Source of the DNA: CAYPTB01 sp964413535
GTDB lineage: Bacteria > Planctomycetota > UBA1135 > GCA-002686595
Reading direction: 5' to 3'
Length of the DNA: 64,000 nucleotides
NCBI GenBank assembly: GCA_964413535.1
Contig: CAYPTB010000054.1
Span: 148,787-212,786, forward strand
The notes under the pieces were generated by a model. That model searched no databases. It worked only from the letters and a program-made list of their open reading frames with translations, and had not been told where the DNA came from. This document shows, in pieces, positions 8,625-16,807 of the stretch; position 1 is the first letter of the stretch; each line of letters opens with the position of its first letter. A program made the translations under genes and the position numbers.

Positions 8625-8843
8625 ATGCGCTACGAAGAGATCATCACCATCGAGCCAGGCAAGCGCGGGGGCAAGCCCTGCATCCGCGGGCTACGCATCA
8701 CGGTCTACGACGTCCTGGAGTACCTCGCCTCCGGCATGAGCGCCGCGCAAATCCTCGAGGACTTCCCTGACCTCACCGACGAAGACATCCGCGCTTGCCT
8801 AGCCTTCGCGGCAGACCGTGAACGCCGTCTGATGACCGGTTGA
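8625..8843 (+). CDS. DUF433 family protein (putative antitoxin)
   Basis: 72 residues from ATG 8625. Family hallmarks are clear: an N-terminal ITIEPGKRGGKPCIRG segment, then an HTH-like region (ITVYDVLEYLASGMSAAQIL) and DFPDLTDEDIRACLAFAADRE. DUF433 proteins are commonly encoded just upstream of DUF5615 proteins and are thought to be DNA-binding antitoxins. That is the arrangement here: the stop TGA overlaps the TTG start of the next gene. The 119 bp upstream of the ATG is free of genes and should hold the promoter. Confidence 0.9.
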   Translation: MRYEEIITIEPGKRGGKPCIRGLRITVYDVLEYLASGMSAAQILEDFPDLTDEDIRACLAFAADRERRLMTG

Positions 8844-9172
8844 AGCTGCTCCTGGATCAGAATCTCTCTCCTCGGCTCGTCCAGGAACTGCAGGAGGCCT
8901 ATCCGGATTCGACGCACGTCCGCGAGTTCGGCCTGCAGTCTGCTCCGGACGTCGAGATCTGGCAGCTCGCGAAGAAGCGCGGCTTCGTCATCGTGTCGAA
9001 GGACGCGGACTTCCATCAGATGAGCTTTCTCTACGGAACGCCTCCCAAGGTCGTCTGGATCCGCCTCGGCAACTGCACGACGGACGAGATCCTGGAAGCC
9101 CTCCGCAGCCACATCGCCCGGTTGAAAGAGTTCGAGAGTAACGAGGAAGCCGCCTTCCTCGTGCTGCCGTGA
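8840..9172 (+). CDS. DUF5615 family PIN-like protein (putative toxin)
   Basis: 110 residues from a TTG start at 8840 that overlaps the stop of the DUF433 gene by four bases (TTGA), so translation is coupled. The PIN/Mut7-C-like acidic residues are visible: LLLDQNLS at the N-terminus, REFG, and VIVSKDADF in the middle. Family members are predicted ribonucleases and toxin partners of DUF433 proteins; no activity can be demonstrated from sequence. Without the TTG start the N-terminal aspartate strand would be lost, which supports this start. The gene ends about 40 bp before the convergent ychF stop. Confidence 0.88.
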   Translation: MKLLLDQNLSPRLVQELQEAYPDSTHVREFGLQSAPDVEIWQLAKKRGFVIVSKDADFHQMSFLYGTPPKVVWIRLGNCTTDEILEALRSHIARLKEFESNEEAAFLVLP

Positions 9173-9214
9173 TGTCAGCGAGGAAACGGCCGCCCAAATC
9201 GCGTGGAGTTCGAA

Positions 9215-10306
9215 TCACTTCCCCACCAGGAAGTGGCACACGTCGCTCTCGCGCATCGCGTAGTCGCGGCCCTCGATGCGCAGCTTGCCGGCGGCCTTGA
9301 TGGCGGCCTCGCTCTCGTGCGCGACGAGGTCGTCGATGGAGTAGACCTCGGCGCGGATGAAGGCCTTCTCGAAGTCGGAGTGGATCACGCCGGCGGCGAC
9401 GGGCGCGACGTCGCCCTTGTGGATCGTCCAGGCGCGGATCTCCTTCGGGCCGGCGGTGAAGAAGGTCTGCAGGCCCAGCAGGTCGTAGATGGCGCGCAGG
9501 AGGCGCGGGAGCGCGAGCTCGGCGACGCCGAGCTCGGCCTGGAACGTCGTGCGGTCCTCGGGACCCATGCTCATGAGCTCGCACTCGATGTCGCCGCACA
9601 TGGCGAGCGAGCGCGCGCCGGTCTTCTCCGCGTGCTCGCGGATGGCGCGCGCGTGGGGTCCTTTCGCCTCCATGTCGTCGTCGCCGAGGTTCGCGAGGTA
9701 CATGACCGGCTTGAGCGTGAGCAGGAACAGAGGGCGCAGCGCCTCGCGCTCGGCGGGCTTCCACTCGACGCTGCGCAGCTGCACGCCGTCCTCGAGCAGC
9801 GCCTTCGCGCGCTCGAACACGTCCTTCTCGAACACGGCCTGCTTGTCGCCCGCGCGCGCCTTCTTGGCGACGCGGTCGGCGTTGCGCGAGACGGTCTCGA
9901 GGTCGGCCATGGCGAGCTCGAGCTCGAGCACCTCGATGTCGCCCTTGGGATCGACCGGCCCCTCGCGCGCCACGTCCGCGCGGCTGAAGCACTGCACGAC
10001 GTGCAGGAGCGCGTCGGTCTCCTTGATGTGGCCGAGGAACTTGTTCCCGATGCCCTCGCCGCTCGACGCGCCCTTCGCGAGGCCCGCGATGTCCACGACG
10101 CGCACCTTCGCGGAGACGAGGCGCTGGGTCGCGATGAAGCGCTCGATCATCGCCAGGCGCGCGTCGGGCACGTCGACCTCGGCGACGTTGGGCTCGATCG
10201 TGCTGAACGCGTAGTTCGCGCGCTCGGCGCCCGATGCCGTGATCGCGTTGAAGACGGTCGTCTTGCCGACGTTGGGCAGTCCGACGATGCCGCAGGCCAG
10301 TCCCAT
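9215..10306 (-). CDS. ychF: Redox-regulated ATPase YchF (OLA1 family)
   Basis: 363 residues, full family length. G1 motif GLPNVGKT is at residues 9-16, followed by the family FSTIEPN segment; a helical insertion and the C-terminal TGS domain ending in CHFLVGK are present. YchF is a conserved P-loop protein that hydrolyses ATP and associates with ribosomes. The stop codon lies in an inverted repeat (CACTTCC / GGAAGTG, 9216-9235). The 3' end of this gene recurs at 5326-5460 and, in part, at 2445-2469, so it may have served as an integration or recombination target while remaining intact. Confidence 0.97.
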   Translation of the reverse strand: MGLACGIVGLPNVGKTTVFNAITASGAERANYAFSTIEPNVAEVDVPDARLAMIERFIATQRLVSAKVRVVDIAGLAKGASSGEGIGNKFLGHIKETDALLHVVQCFSRADVAREGPVDPKGDIEVLELELAMADLETVSRNADRVAKKARAGDKQAVFEKDVFERAKALLEDGVQLRSVEWKPAEREALRPLFLLTLKPVMYLANLGDDDMEAKGPHARAIREHAEKTGARSLAMCGDIECELMSMGPEDRTTFQAELGVAELALPRLLRAIYDLLGLQTFFTAGPKEIRAWTIHKGDVAPVAAGVIHSDFEKAFIRAEVYSIDDLVAHESEAAIKAAGKLRIEGRDYAMRESDVCHFLVGK

Positions 10307-10347
10307 GGAGAGCTTCCCTTCGCTTGGAGGGCGAAGAGTCTACGCGC

Positions 10348-10734
10348 TCACACCATGCGCGCGATGCAGTCGATCTCGACCGCCGCGCCCTTCGGAAGCT
10401 CGCGCACGGCGACCGTGGCGCGCGAGGGGGGCGTCGAGTCGGCGAAGTAGCGCGCGTAGACCTCGTTCACCGCCGCGAAGTCGGCCATGTCCGCCAGGAA
10501 CACCGTGCAGCGCACGGCGTGGCCGAGCGAGGAGCCGGCGGCTCCGAGGACGGCTTTCAGGTTCTCCATCACGCGCTCGGCCTGCGCGGCGACGCCGCCC
10601 TGGACGAGCGCGCCGGTCGTGGGGTCGAGCGCGATCTGTCCCGAGCAGAAGACCAGGTCGCCGGCCACGATGGCCTGGCTGTAGGGGCCGATGGCGGCGG
10701 GAGCGTGTTCGGTGGTGACGGCGCGCTTGATCAT
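10348..10734 (-). CDS. ridA: RidA family reactive enamine/imine deaminase
   Basis: 128 residues, standard RidA (YjgF/YER057c/UK114) length. It begins MIKRAVTTEHAPAAIGPYSQ and has the conserved Arg105 (SRATVAV) and Glu120 (VEIDCIA) expected of deaminase-competent members. RidA proteins hydrolyse 2-aminoacrylate and related enamines released by PLP enzymes. Its ATG overlaps the stop codon of coaD (ATGA, 10731-10734), so the two are co-translated. It ends about 40 bp before the ychF start on the same strand, so ychF may be read from the same transcript. Confidence 0.95.
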   Translation of the reverse strand: MIKRAVTTEHAPAAIGPYSQAIVAGDLVFCSGQIALDPTTGALVQGGVAAQAERVMENLKAVLGAAGSSLGHAVRCTVFLADMADFAAVNEVYARYFADSTPPSRATVAVRELPKGAAVEIDCIARMV

Positions 10735-11234
10735 GGGTGGGCGGGGGGGCGAGGGGTGCGGGAGAAGCGCTGCACGAGCGCGGCGTGGATCGCCGGAGGC
10801 ACGAGCGTGCTCGTGTCTCCGGAGAGGCGCGCGATCTGGCGCACGAGGGTGGACGTGATGTGCGCGTGGGCGGCATCGGGAACGACCAGGACCGTGTCGA
10901 GCTCGGGCAGGAGCGCGCGGTTCGTGCGCGCCATCTCGACTTCGTAGTCGAAGTCGCGCGCGTTGCGCACGCCGCGCACGAGCACCGTCGCCCCCAACTC
11001 GCGCGCCGCGTCGACGACGAGTCCGGTCACGCGCGCCACCTCGACGTTCTCGATCGAGCGCGTGAGCTCGCGGCACAGGAGGAGGCGTTCTTCGATGGAG
11101 AAGAGCGGGTGCTTCTCGGGATGATCCGCGAGGCCCAGAGTGACGCGCTCGAAGAGCCGCGCCGCGCGCCGCACGACGTCGAGGTGGCCGAACGTGGGCG
11201 GATCGAAGGTCCCGGCGAAGAGGGCGTGGGTCAT
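10731..11234 (-). CDS. coaD: Pantetheine-phosphate adenylyltransferase
   Basis: 167 residues. The nucleotidyltransferase signature GTFDPPTFGH is at residues 8-17 and the second conserved block ITSTLVR at 126-132; RGVRNARDFDYE in the middle is also typical. CoaD catalyses the fourth step of coenzyme A synthesis, transferring AMP from ATP to 4'-phosphopantetheine. It is the first gene of a coupled pair with ridA (4-nt overlap) and is divergent from comEC, with 157 bp between the two starts. Confidence 0.96.
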   Translation of the reverse strand: MTHALFAGTFDPPTFGHLDVVRRAARLFERVTLGLADHPEKHPLFSIEERLLLCRELTRSIENVEVARVTGLVVDAARELGATVLVRGVRNARDFDYEVEMARTNRALLPELDTVLVVPDAAHAHITSTLVRQIARLSGDTSTLVPPAIHAALVQRFSRTPRPPAHP

Positions 11235-11391
11235 CGCGCGGGGATTCTACCGGGGCCGGACGCGCATCGAGGCCGCCGACCGACGCCGCGCCGGAAGGAG
11301 CGCCGCTGGACGACCGACACGCGGTCGGAGGACTTTCTCCGCTCGGGGCTCGCGCTCCCCGAAGCGCAGCGGAGGCGCTCGCGGAGATCGC

Positions 11392-13863
11392 GTGCAACCG
11401 AACGCGCTCGCGTTCGTCAGGGAGCCCGTGACGCCGCCCGATCGAGTGGTCGCGCCGCGGCCCGTCTTGTGGGCGGCGATCGCGCTCGCGCTGGGCTCGT
11501 GGCTCGGGCTGTCCGCGCCGCTGCACGGCAATCCCGTGGCCTGTTGCCTCTTCGGCGCGCTCCTGTACGCCGCTTGGCCGCGGGCGGCGGGCGGCGCGTC
11601 GACACTCGGCTCGCCCGCGGACGCGACGGCGCGCGAGAGCCTCGTGCGCGCGCGAGCTTGGCTCGCACTGATCTTCGCCCTCGCGCTCGTGCGCGCGAAC
11701 GTGCTGCCCACTCCGGGAGCGGGACTCGTCCCGGCTGGGGACGCGGGCGCCGCGGAGCTGCGCGTGGGCCGCTTTCGCGCCCTCGGACCCGGTCAGGGCT
11801 GGCTCGAGGAGCGCGGCTCGAGGGGACCCACCGAGCTCCTCGCGCTCGAAGGCACGGAGCTCGCCGACGGGGAGTGGATCGCGCTCGCGGGCGAAGTCCT
11901 GCGCGTGCCGTGGCCGAGCGGACCGGCGGCGGGACCGCTCGCGAAGCAATTCCAGGGCGGCGTCGCGCAGGTGCAAGCCGACGAAGTCCTGCGCATCGCT
12001 CCCGGCGGACGGCGCGAACCGGGCGCCGCGCTCGCGAGGCTCTTCGCGCCGCTGCGTGCGAGCCTCGCGCGCAGACTCGACGCGACCATGCGACCGCGCA
12101 CCGCCGCGTTCGCGCGGGCCGTGCTGCTCGGCGACGGCGGCGGCATGGGCTCCCAAGAGCTCGACCTCTACACGCGCACCGGCACCCGTCACCTGCTCAC
12201 GATCAGCGGCTTGCACGTGGCGATCTTCGCCGCGCTCGTTCCGTGGCCGCTCGCCGCCTTCGTCGAGCGGCGGCTGCGCCGACGCGCGCGCGCGACGGCG
12301 TTCCTCGTGCGCGTCGGCTCGCTCGCCCTGTTCGCGCTCGTCGCGGGCGGCGGAGCCCCGGTGCAGCGCGCCGCCCTGGCGCTCGCCTTCGTCGCGCTGG
12401 CCCACGTCCTGCCGGGGCGCAGGAACGCACGCTGCGCACGGCGTACGGACGGCCTCTCGCTGTGGGGGCTCGCGCTCGCGCTCGAGATCCTCGTGGATCC
12501 GCTGGCGGTGACCTCGCTGTCCGTGCAGCTCTCCTACCTCGCGACGCTCGGCATCCTGCTCGCGACGCGCCCCATGGTGGGCGCGCTGCGCTCGCTCTCC
12601 ATTCCGTTCGCGTCCGGTTGGAGAGCGAGCGGCATCGCGGCGCAGGCTCGCGGGCCGCTCGCCCTCGCCGGCCGGCGCTTCGCGCGGGCGGGGGTCCTGG
12701 GCGTCGCCGCTTCGGCGGCCGCGGTCCTGGCGACGCTTCCGGTCACCTGGACGCGCTTCGGCGAGATCGCTCCGGCGGGAATCGTCGCGACGCCGCTCGT
12801 CGTCCCCCTGCTCGTGGCGGCGGTCGCGGCCTTCTGGCTCGCGCTCGCAGCACCCTGCGCGGCCCTCACGCACACGGCCGAGCTCCCCGTCGCGGTCATC
12901 GAGTCGATCCTCGCGCAAGTCGATCGATTGCCCTGCACGCCGCTGCCGCTGCCCGAGCGTCCGGAATGGCTCGTCGCGCTGGCCGTGGGAACGGCGCTCG
13001 CCGCTCTCTCCCGCCCTTCCGCTCGGCTCTCTCGATTGGCCGCGCTCACCTGTGGCGCCCTGCTGATCCCGTGGGCGGCCGGGCCGCGCGCGCTCGAGAT
13101 CGTGGCGCTCGACGTGGGTCACGGAACGGCGGTACTCCTGCGCGCGCCCGGGCTGCCGGCGCTCGTCTTCGACGCGGGCTCGCGCGAGCGCCGGCGCGTG
13201 ACGCGCGAAGCCCTCCTGCCGCTGCTCGCGCGCTGGGAGGCTTGCTCGGTCGAGATCGTGCTCTCGCACGACGACCGCGACCACGCGTCGGGGCTCGCCC
13301 GGCTGGTCGAGCGCTTCCCGCCGCGGCTGTGGTGCGGGGCGCTGCCCGCCTCGCTCGAGGACCGGCTGGGCGCTGATTGCCGGCGGCTCGACGCCGGCGT
13401 GGGCGAGACGCGCTGGCGCAGCGGAGCGAAGCTCGAGCTCGCGCTCGTGCGGGGTCTCGAGGACGCGGGCAACGAAGGCTCGCGCGCGCTCCGGGTCACG
13501 GTCGGCTCGGAGAGCGTGCTCCTGTGCGGTGACGCGGAGGCCGACGGCCTCGCGCCCCTCTTGGGCGCGGGGGTGTTCGCGGGGGCGCTCGCGGGGCCCG
13601 TGCGGCTCCTGCTCTTCCCCCACCACGGCTCCGACACGCCCTGGCTCGGTCCGCTGCTCGACCTCTCCCAGCCGGCCGAGATCTGGGTCAGCGGGCCGGA
13701 ACCCGACGTCGCGGCCGAGCTCGATCGGCGCGGCCTCGCGTGGACGTCCACCGGGCGCGAGGGCTGCTTGGAGCTCGAGATCGCCGGCCCGGCGGGAGGG
13801 CTTCGGAGCGCACCGGACGCAATCCCGCGGGTGAAACGGGCCGAGCCAGCCGACCTAGACTAG
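11392..13863 (+). CDS. comEC: ComEC/Rec2 family DNA uptake channel protein
   Basis: 823 residues from GTG 11392, chosen because it avoids the overlap with the divergent coaD gene that an earlier start would give. Order: N-terminal membrane helices, an OB-like soluble region, the multi-helix Competence domain with the signature TGTRHLLTISGLHVAIFA, more helices, then a C-terminal metallo-beta-lactamase-like domain (LDVGHGTAVLL, SHDDRDHASG, FPHHGSD). ComEC forms the inner-membrane channel that takes up single-stranded DNA in transformation. With comM at 29.2 kb and the pilus genes after 49 kb, the window holds several parts of a natural-competence machine, although comEA and comF are not present here. 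Confidence 0.93.
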   Translation: MQPNALAFVREPVTPPDRVVAPRPVLWAAIALALGSWLGLSAPLHGNPVACCLFGALLYAAWPRAAGGASTLGSPADATARESLVRARAWLALIFALALVRANVLPTPGAGLVPAGDAGAAELRVGRFRALGPGQGWLEERGSRGPTELLALEGTELADGEWIALAGEVLRVPWPSGPAAGPLAKQFQGGVAQVQADEVLRIAPGGRREPGAALARLFAPLRASLARRLDATMRPRTAAFARAVLLGDGGGMGSQELDLYTRTGTRHLLTISGLHVAIFAALVPWPLAAFVERRLRRRARATAFLVRVGSLALFALVAGGGAPVQRAALALAFVALAHVLPGRRNARCARRTDGLSLWGLALALEILVDPLAVTSLSVQLSYLATLGILLATRPMVGALRSLSIPFASGWRASGIAAQARGPLALAGRRFARAGVLGVAASAAAVLATLPVTWTRFGEIAPAGIVATPLVVPLLVAAVAAFWLALAAPCAALTHTAELPVAVIESILAQVDRLPCTPLPLPERPEWLVALAVGTALAALSRPSARLSRLAALTCGALLIPWAAGPRALEIVALDVGHGTAVLLRAPGLPALVFDAGSRERRRVTREALLPLLARWEACSVEIVLSHDDRDHASGLARLVERFPPRLWCGALPASLEDRLGADCRRLDAGVGETRWRSGAKLELALVRGLEDAGNEGSRALRVTVGSESVLLCGDAEADGLAPLLGAGVFAGALAGPVRLLLFPHHGSDTPWLGPLLDLSQPAEIWVSGPEPDVAAELDRRGLAWTSTGREGCLELEIAGPAGGLRSAPDAIPRVKRAEPADLD

Positions 13864-13947
13864 GGGTCGACGAAGCGGCCCCGTCCGCGGGACCTCCCCC
13901 GAGCCTGATGGGTTTCGCCGACGGTGCCGCGAACCGAGGAGCGAACC

Positions 13948-15291
13948 ATGGCCCTGTTCCTGCTCACGACGTGCGTCCTCTCGCTGGCGAGCGCCCCGGC
14001 ACGGCCGGTCGAGCCTTTCCCGCTCCAATCCCCGGAAGCGCCCGCGGACGTCTCCGCGCAGGACGCCGCCGACGACGCGCGTCCGCGCAAGCGCCTGCTG
14101 CACCTCACCGGCGGTTCGATCCTGCGCGCGTCGACGCGACGGATCGACGGCCGCTGGGAGTACCAGAGCGGACGCGACTGGATCGCCTTGCCCGAGGCCA
14201 GCGTCACGCGCGCGGAGCTCGAGAGCGACGTCGTCCAAGAGGCGCGCCGACTCGCGGCCGGCATCGGTCGCAACGCTCACGACGCGCGCGTCGAGCACGC
14301 GCGCTGGCTCGCCGAGCGGGGCCTGTACGCGGAGTGCCTCGAAGCGCTCGACCGCGTGCTCACCGCGGAGCCCGACCACGCGGCCGCACTGGCCTTCCTC
14401 GCCGAGCGACCGGTATCCGTCGGTCGGCTCGAGGCCTCCACCGCCGAGGCGCGCGCGTCGTTCCTCGAGCGCGCGGCGCACATGGGCCCCTCCGGCCGCG
14501 AGCTCGCCGTCTCCGAGCTCGGCCGCTCCGTCGGGCTCGAGCCGAGCGGCCGCGGGCCATCCGCCGGGCGCGACTCGCGACGCTCGGATCCCCGCGACAG
14601 CGCCGCCCATGACGAGCCCGATACCGCCGCTGACGCGCGCGTAGCCCTGTGCGCCGAGCTCGCCGCCCAGCTCGTCGCGCGCAACTCGGCGCGCCGCGAG
14701 CTCGCCGTCCTCGCCCTGCGGCGCCTGTTCGCCGGCCGCGAGGTGTTGCCGCTCGCGCGCCGCGCCGTGCTGGATCCCGTCGCGGACGTGCGCGCGGCGG
14801 CGAGCCTCGCGTTGCGCGACGCGCAGAACCCCGAGGTCGCCGTGCCGGTGCTCAGCGCGCTCGGGAGCTCGCATTCGCTCGTGCGCAAGAACGCGGCCGA
14901 AGCGCTCGGAGTCATGGGCTACCCCTTGGCCGTCGAGCCGCTCGTCGGCACGCTCCAGTCGACGTCGGGCTACCGCCCCCCCGCATCCCACATCTTCGTC
15001 GGGCGTCAGTTCGCCTACGTCCAGGACTTCGACGTCGAGGTCGCGCAGTTCGAGGGCATCGCCGACCCGCAGGTGAACGTGCTGACCGAGGGCAACGTGC
15101 TCGACGCGCGCCTGATCAGCACCACCTCGATCGAGATCGCCGCGGAGCGCGGCGCCGTGCGCGGCGCCCTCGAGCGCCTCACCGGCGCCAAGGTCCCGAG
15201 CACGCAAAACGCCTGGCAGAAGTGGTGGGACGAAAACGGCGCCGGCTTCCGCCGCGCGAACGACCTCGTGCCGCCGGCGCAGACCGAGTGA
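13948..15291 (+). CDS. Secreted HEAT-repeat protein
   Basis: 447 residues from ATG 13948. An in-frame ATG at 13924 would place eight residues ahead of the signal peptide, so the second ATG, directly before MALFLLTTCVLSLASAPA, is preferred. After the signal come a short folded region, a Gly/Arg/Ser-rich linker, and HEAT/PBS-lyase-type repeats at about residues 230-345 (SLALRDAQNPEVAVPVL and EALGVMGYPLAVEPLV). The C-terminus ends in a Trp-rich segment (NAWQKWWDENG) of a kind seen in other HEAT proteins of planctomycetes. It is likely a periplasmic scaffold; no enzyme motif is seen. It starts about 85 bp after comEC. Confidence 0.75.
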   Translation: MALFLLTTCVLSLASAPARPVEPFPLQSPEAPADVSAQDAADDARPRKRLLHLTGGSILRASTRRIDGRWEYQSGRDWIALPEASVTRAELESDVVQEARRLAAGIGRNAHDARVEHARWLAERGLYAECLEALDRVLTAEPDHAAALAFLAERPVSVGRLEASTAEARASFLERAAHMGPSGRELAVSELGRSVGLEPSGRGPSAGRDSRRSDPRDSAAHDEPDTAADARVALCAELAAQLVARNSARRELAVLALRRLFAGREVLPLARRAVLDPVADVRAAASLALRDAQNPEVAVPVLSALGSSHSLVRKNAAEALGVMGYPLAVEPLVGTLQSTSGYRPPASHIFVGRQFAYVQDFDVEVAQFEGIADPQVNVLTEGNVLDARLISTTSIEIAAERGAVRGALERLTGAKVPSTQNAWQKWWDENGAGFRRANDLVPPAQTE

Positions 15292-15328
15292 GCGCGCACC
15301 CGCACGAGCGCGGGTCGTCCCCTTGCTC

Positions 15329-16733
15329 CTAGAGGTCCTGCTCCCACACGACTTCGCCCGTCCGGCCGGAGATCACGCGCACGAACGGCGCCTTCTCCAG
15401 GAAGCCGTGCTCGCCCGCAGCCGCCAAGTCGGCCACGCCGTCGCCATCGACGTCGCGCAGCGCGAGCAAGTCGATCCCGAGCCAATCCCACTCGGCGTCG
15501 CCGCGCGCCTCCCACAGGACGGCTCCGTCTCGTCCGGAGAACGCGTGGACCACGCCACCGCGGGGTGGGATCGGGATCGGGCGCGATCATCCTGGCGACC
15601 ATCCAGCGCGGAAGCGGGAGACCCATGGGCAATCCGCCGCCCTTGATCGTTCCGGGGTCGCTCACGACGACGTCGGGCACCCCGTCACCGTCGAGATCCC
15701 CGCACGCCGCGAGCGCGCGCCCGAACCGCGCTCCCTCCGGTCCGTCGACGCGCCACAGATTCTCTCCGGTCGCGCCGGACACCAGCACCAGCGCGACCAC
15801 GGTGCCGAAGGAGCGGCTTGCGACGAGCGCCGCGTCGGTGCGGCCGTCTCCGTCCACGTCTCCGACCTCCAGCCATCCGAGCACGGTTGGTGGATAGGGA
15901 CGCTGTTCCGCCGTCCTCTTGGACTCGGACCGCCTAGGAGCGTTGCGCTCGTTCTTCTCGGGCCAAACGTCGCCCTCGACGAGACGCGTCGACCCAGTCG
16001 CGAGCGACACAACGGTCAGCGCACGGGAGGAGTCGCCGTGATCGAAGACCGCGAGGTCGTTCCCCATGACCGAAACGAGACGCGACCCGAAGCCGCGCCA
16101 ATCCGAGGAGCCACGCAACTCGAGGTGCTCGCGGCCGTCGAGCGCCCGCACACTGATCGACCCGGATCCCGGCCCGCCGGTGGAGGACCGACCCGGGTCT
16201 CCGATCGCGATCTCGGGAACGCCGTCGTCGTCGAGATCCCCCGCCGCCGCGACGGCGTGGCCGAACATCCCCGCCTCCGAGCTCTCGAAGCGCGCGACGA
16301 CGTGTCGGTCGCGCGAGCCGATGATGCGCACTTCGCGGGAGCGCGGGGCGCCGACGACGAGGTCGCGCCCGCCGTCGCCGTCCACATCCTCGATCGCCGC
16401 GAGCGCGAAGCCGAAGTCGCGTGGACCTTGCACCCGCCCGAGCACCATCCCCGTCTCGCTCGAGAGGATCCACACGCGATCCCGCATGAACGCACCCACG
16501 GCGATGTCCTCGTGCCCATCCCCGTCGGCGTCGCCGATCGGGGCGAGCGCGGGTCCGGACCAGGGTTCCGGATCGAGGATGGCCTCGGTCCACGCGCGCT
16601 GGAATAGAGACGGAAGCCGCAGCACGAGCAACGCAGTGAGGACGAGCGCGAGCGCGCAGCCGATCGCGCAGCCCGCGGGTGGTCGCGAGCAGCCACGCCG
16701 CTTCTCTTCGGGCTGTGCGTCGCCGTTCATCAT
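15329..16733 (-). pseudogene. FG-GAP beta-propeller membrane protein with an apparent frameshift
   Basis: Starts at ATG 16733 with a cytoplasmic Cys-containing head and one membrane segment (about residues 22-40). It then has at least six FG-GAP/integrin-type repeats with calcium-binding loops such as DADGDGHEDI, DVDGDGGRDL, DLDDDGVPEI, DVDGDGRTDA and DLDGDGVPDV. The frame is lost near 15562: the sixth repeat (DVDGDGVADL) and natural C-terminus (EVVWEQDL, stop 15329-15331) continue in another frame. Removing one C from a CCCC run joins the two halves smoothly. This is either a real inactivating indel or a sequencing error. FG-GAP propellers act in surface adhesion and protein binding. It converges on the HEAT-protein gene. 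Confidence 0.75.
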
Positions 16734-16807
16734 CCGCTCACTCCCGCGCACGCTGCGCTCGCGCGCGCGATCCGGACGCGGACGATACGCCGCCGGCCGA
16801 GGTCGAC

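Noticed and set aside
9193..9230. A TTCGAAT stretch followed by a 3' end ending in CCACCA suggested a tRNA 3' half beside ychF.
   Set aside because: The flanking bases do not form a T-stem, no acceptor-stem partner exists about 70 bases upstream, and the CCACCA is part of the ychF coding end.
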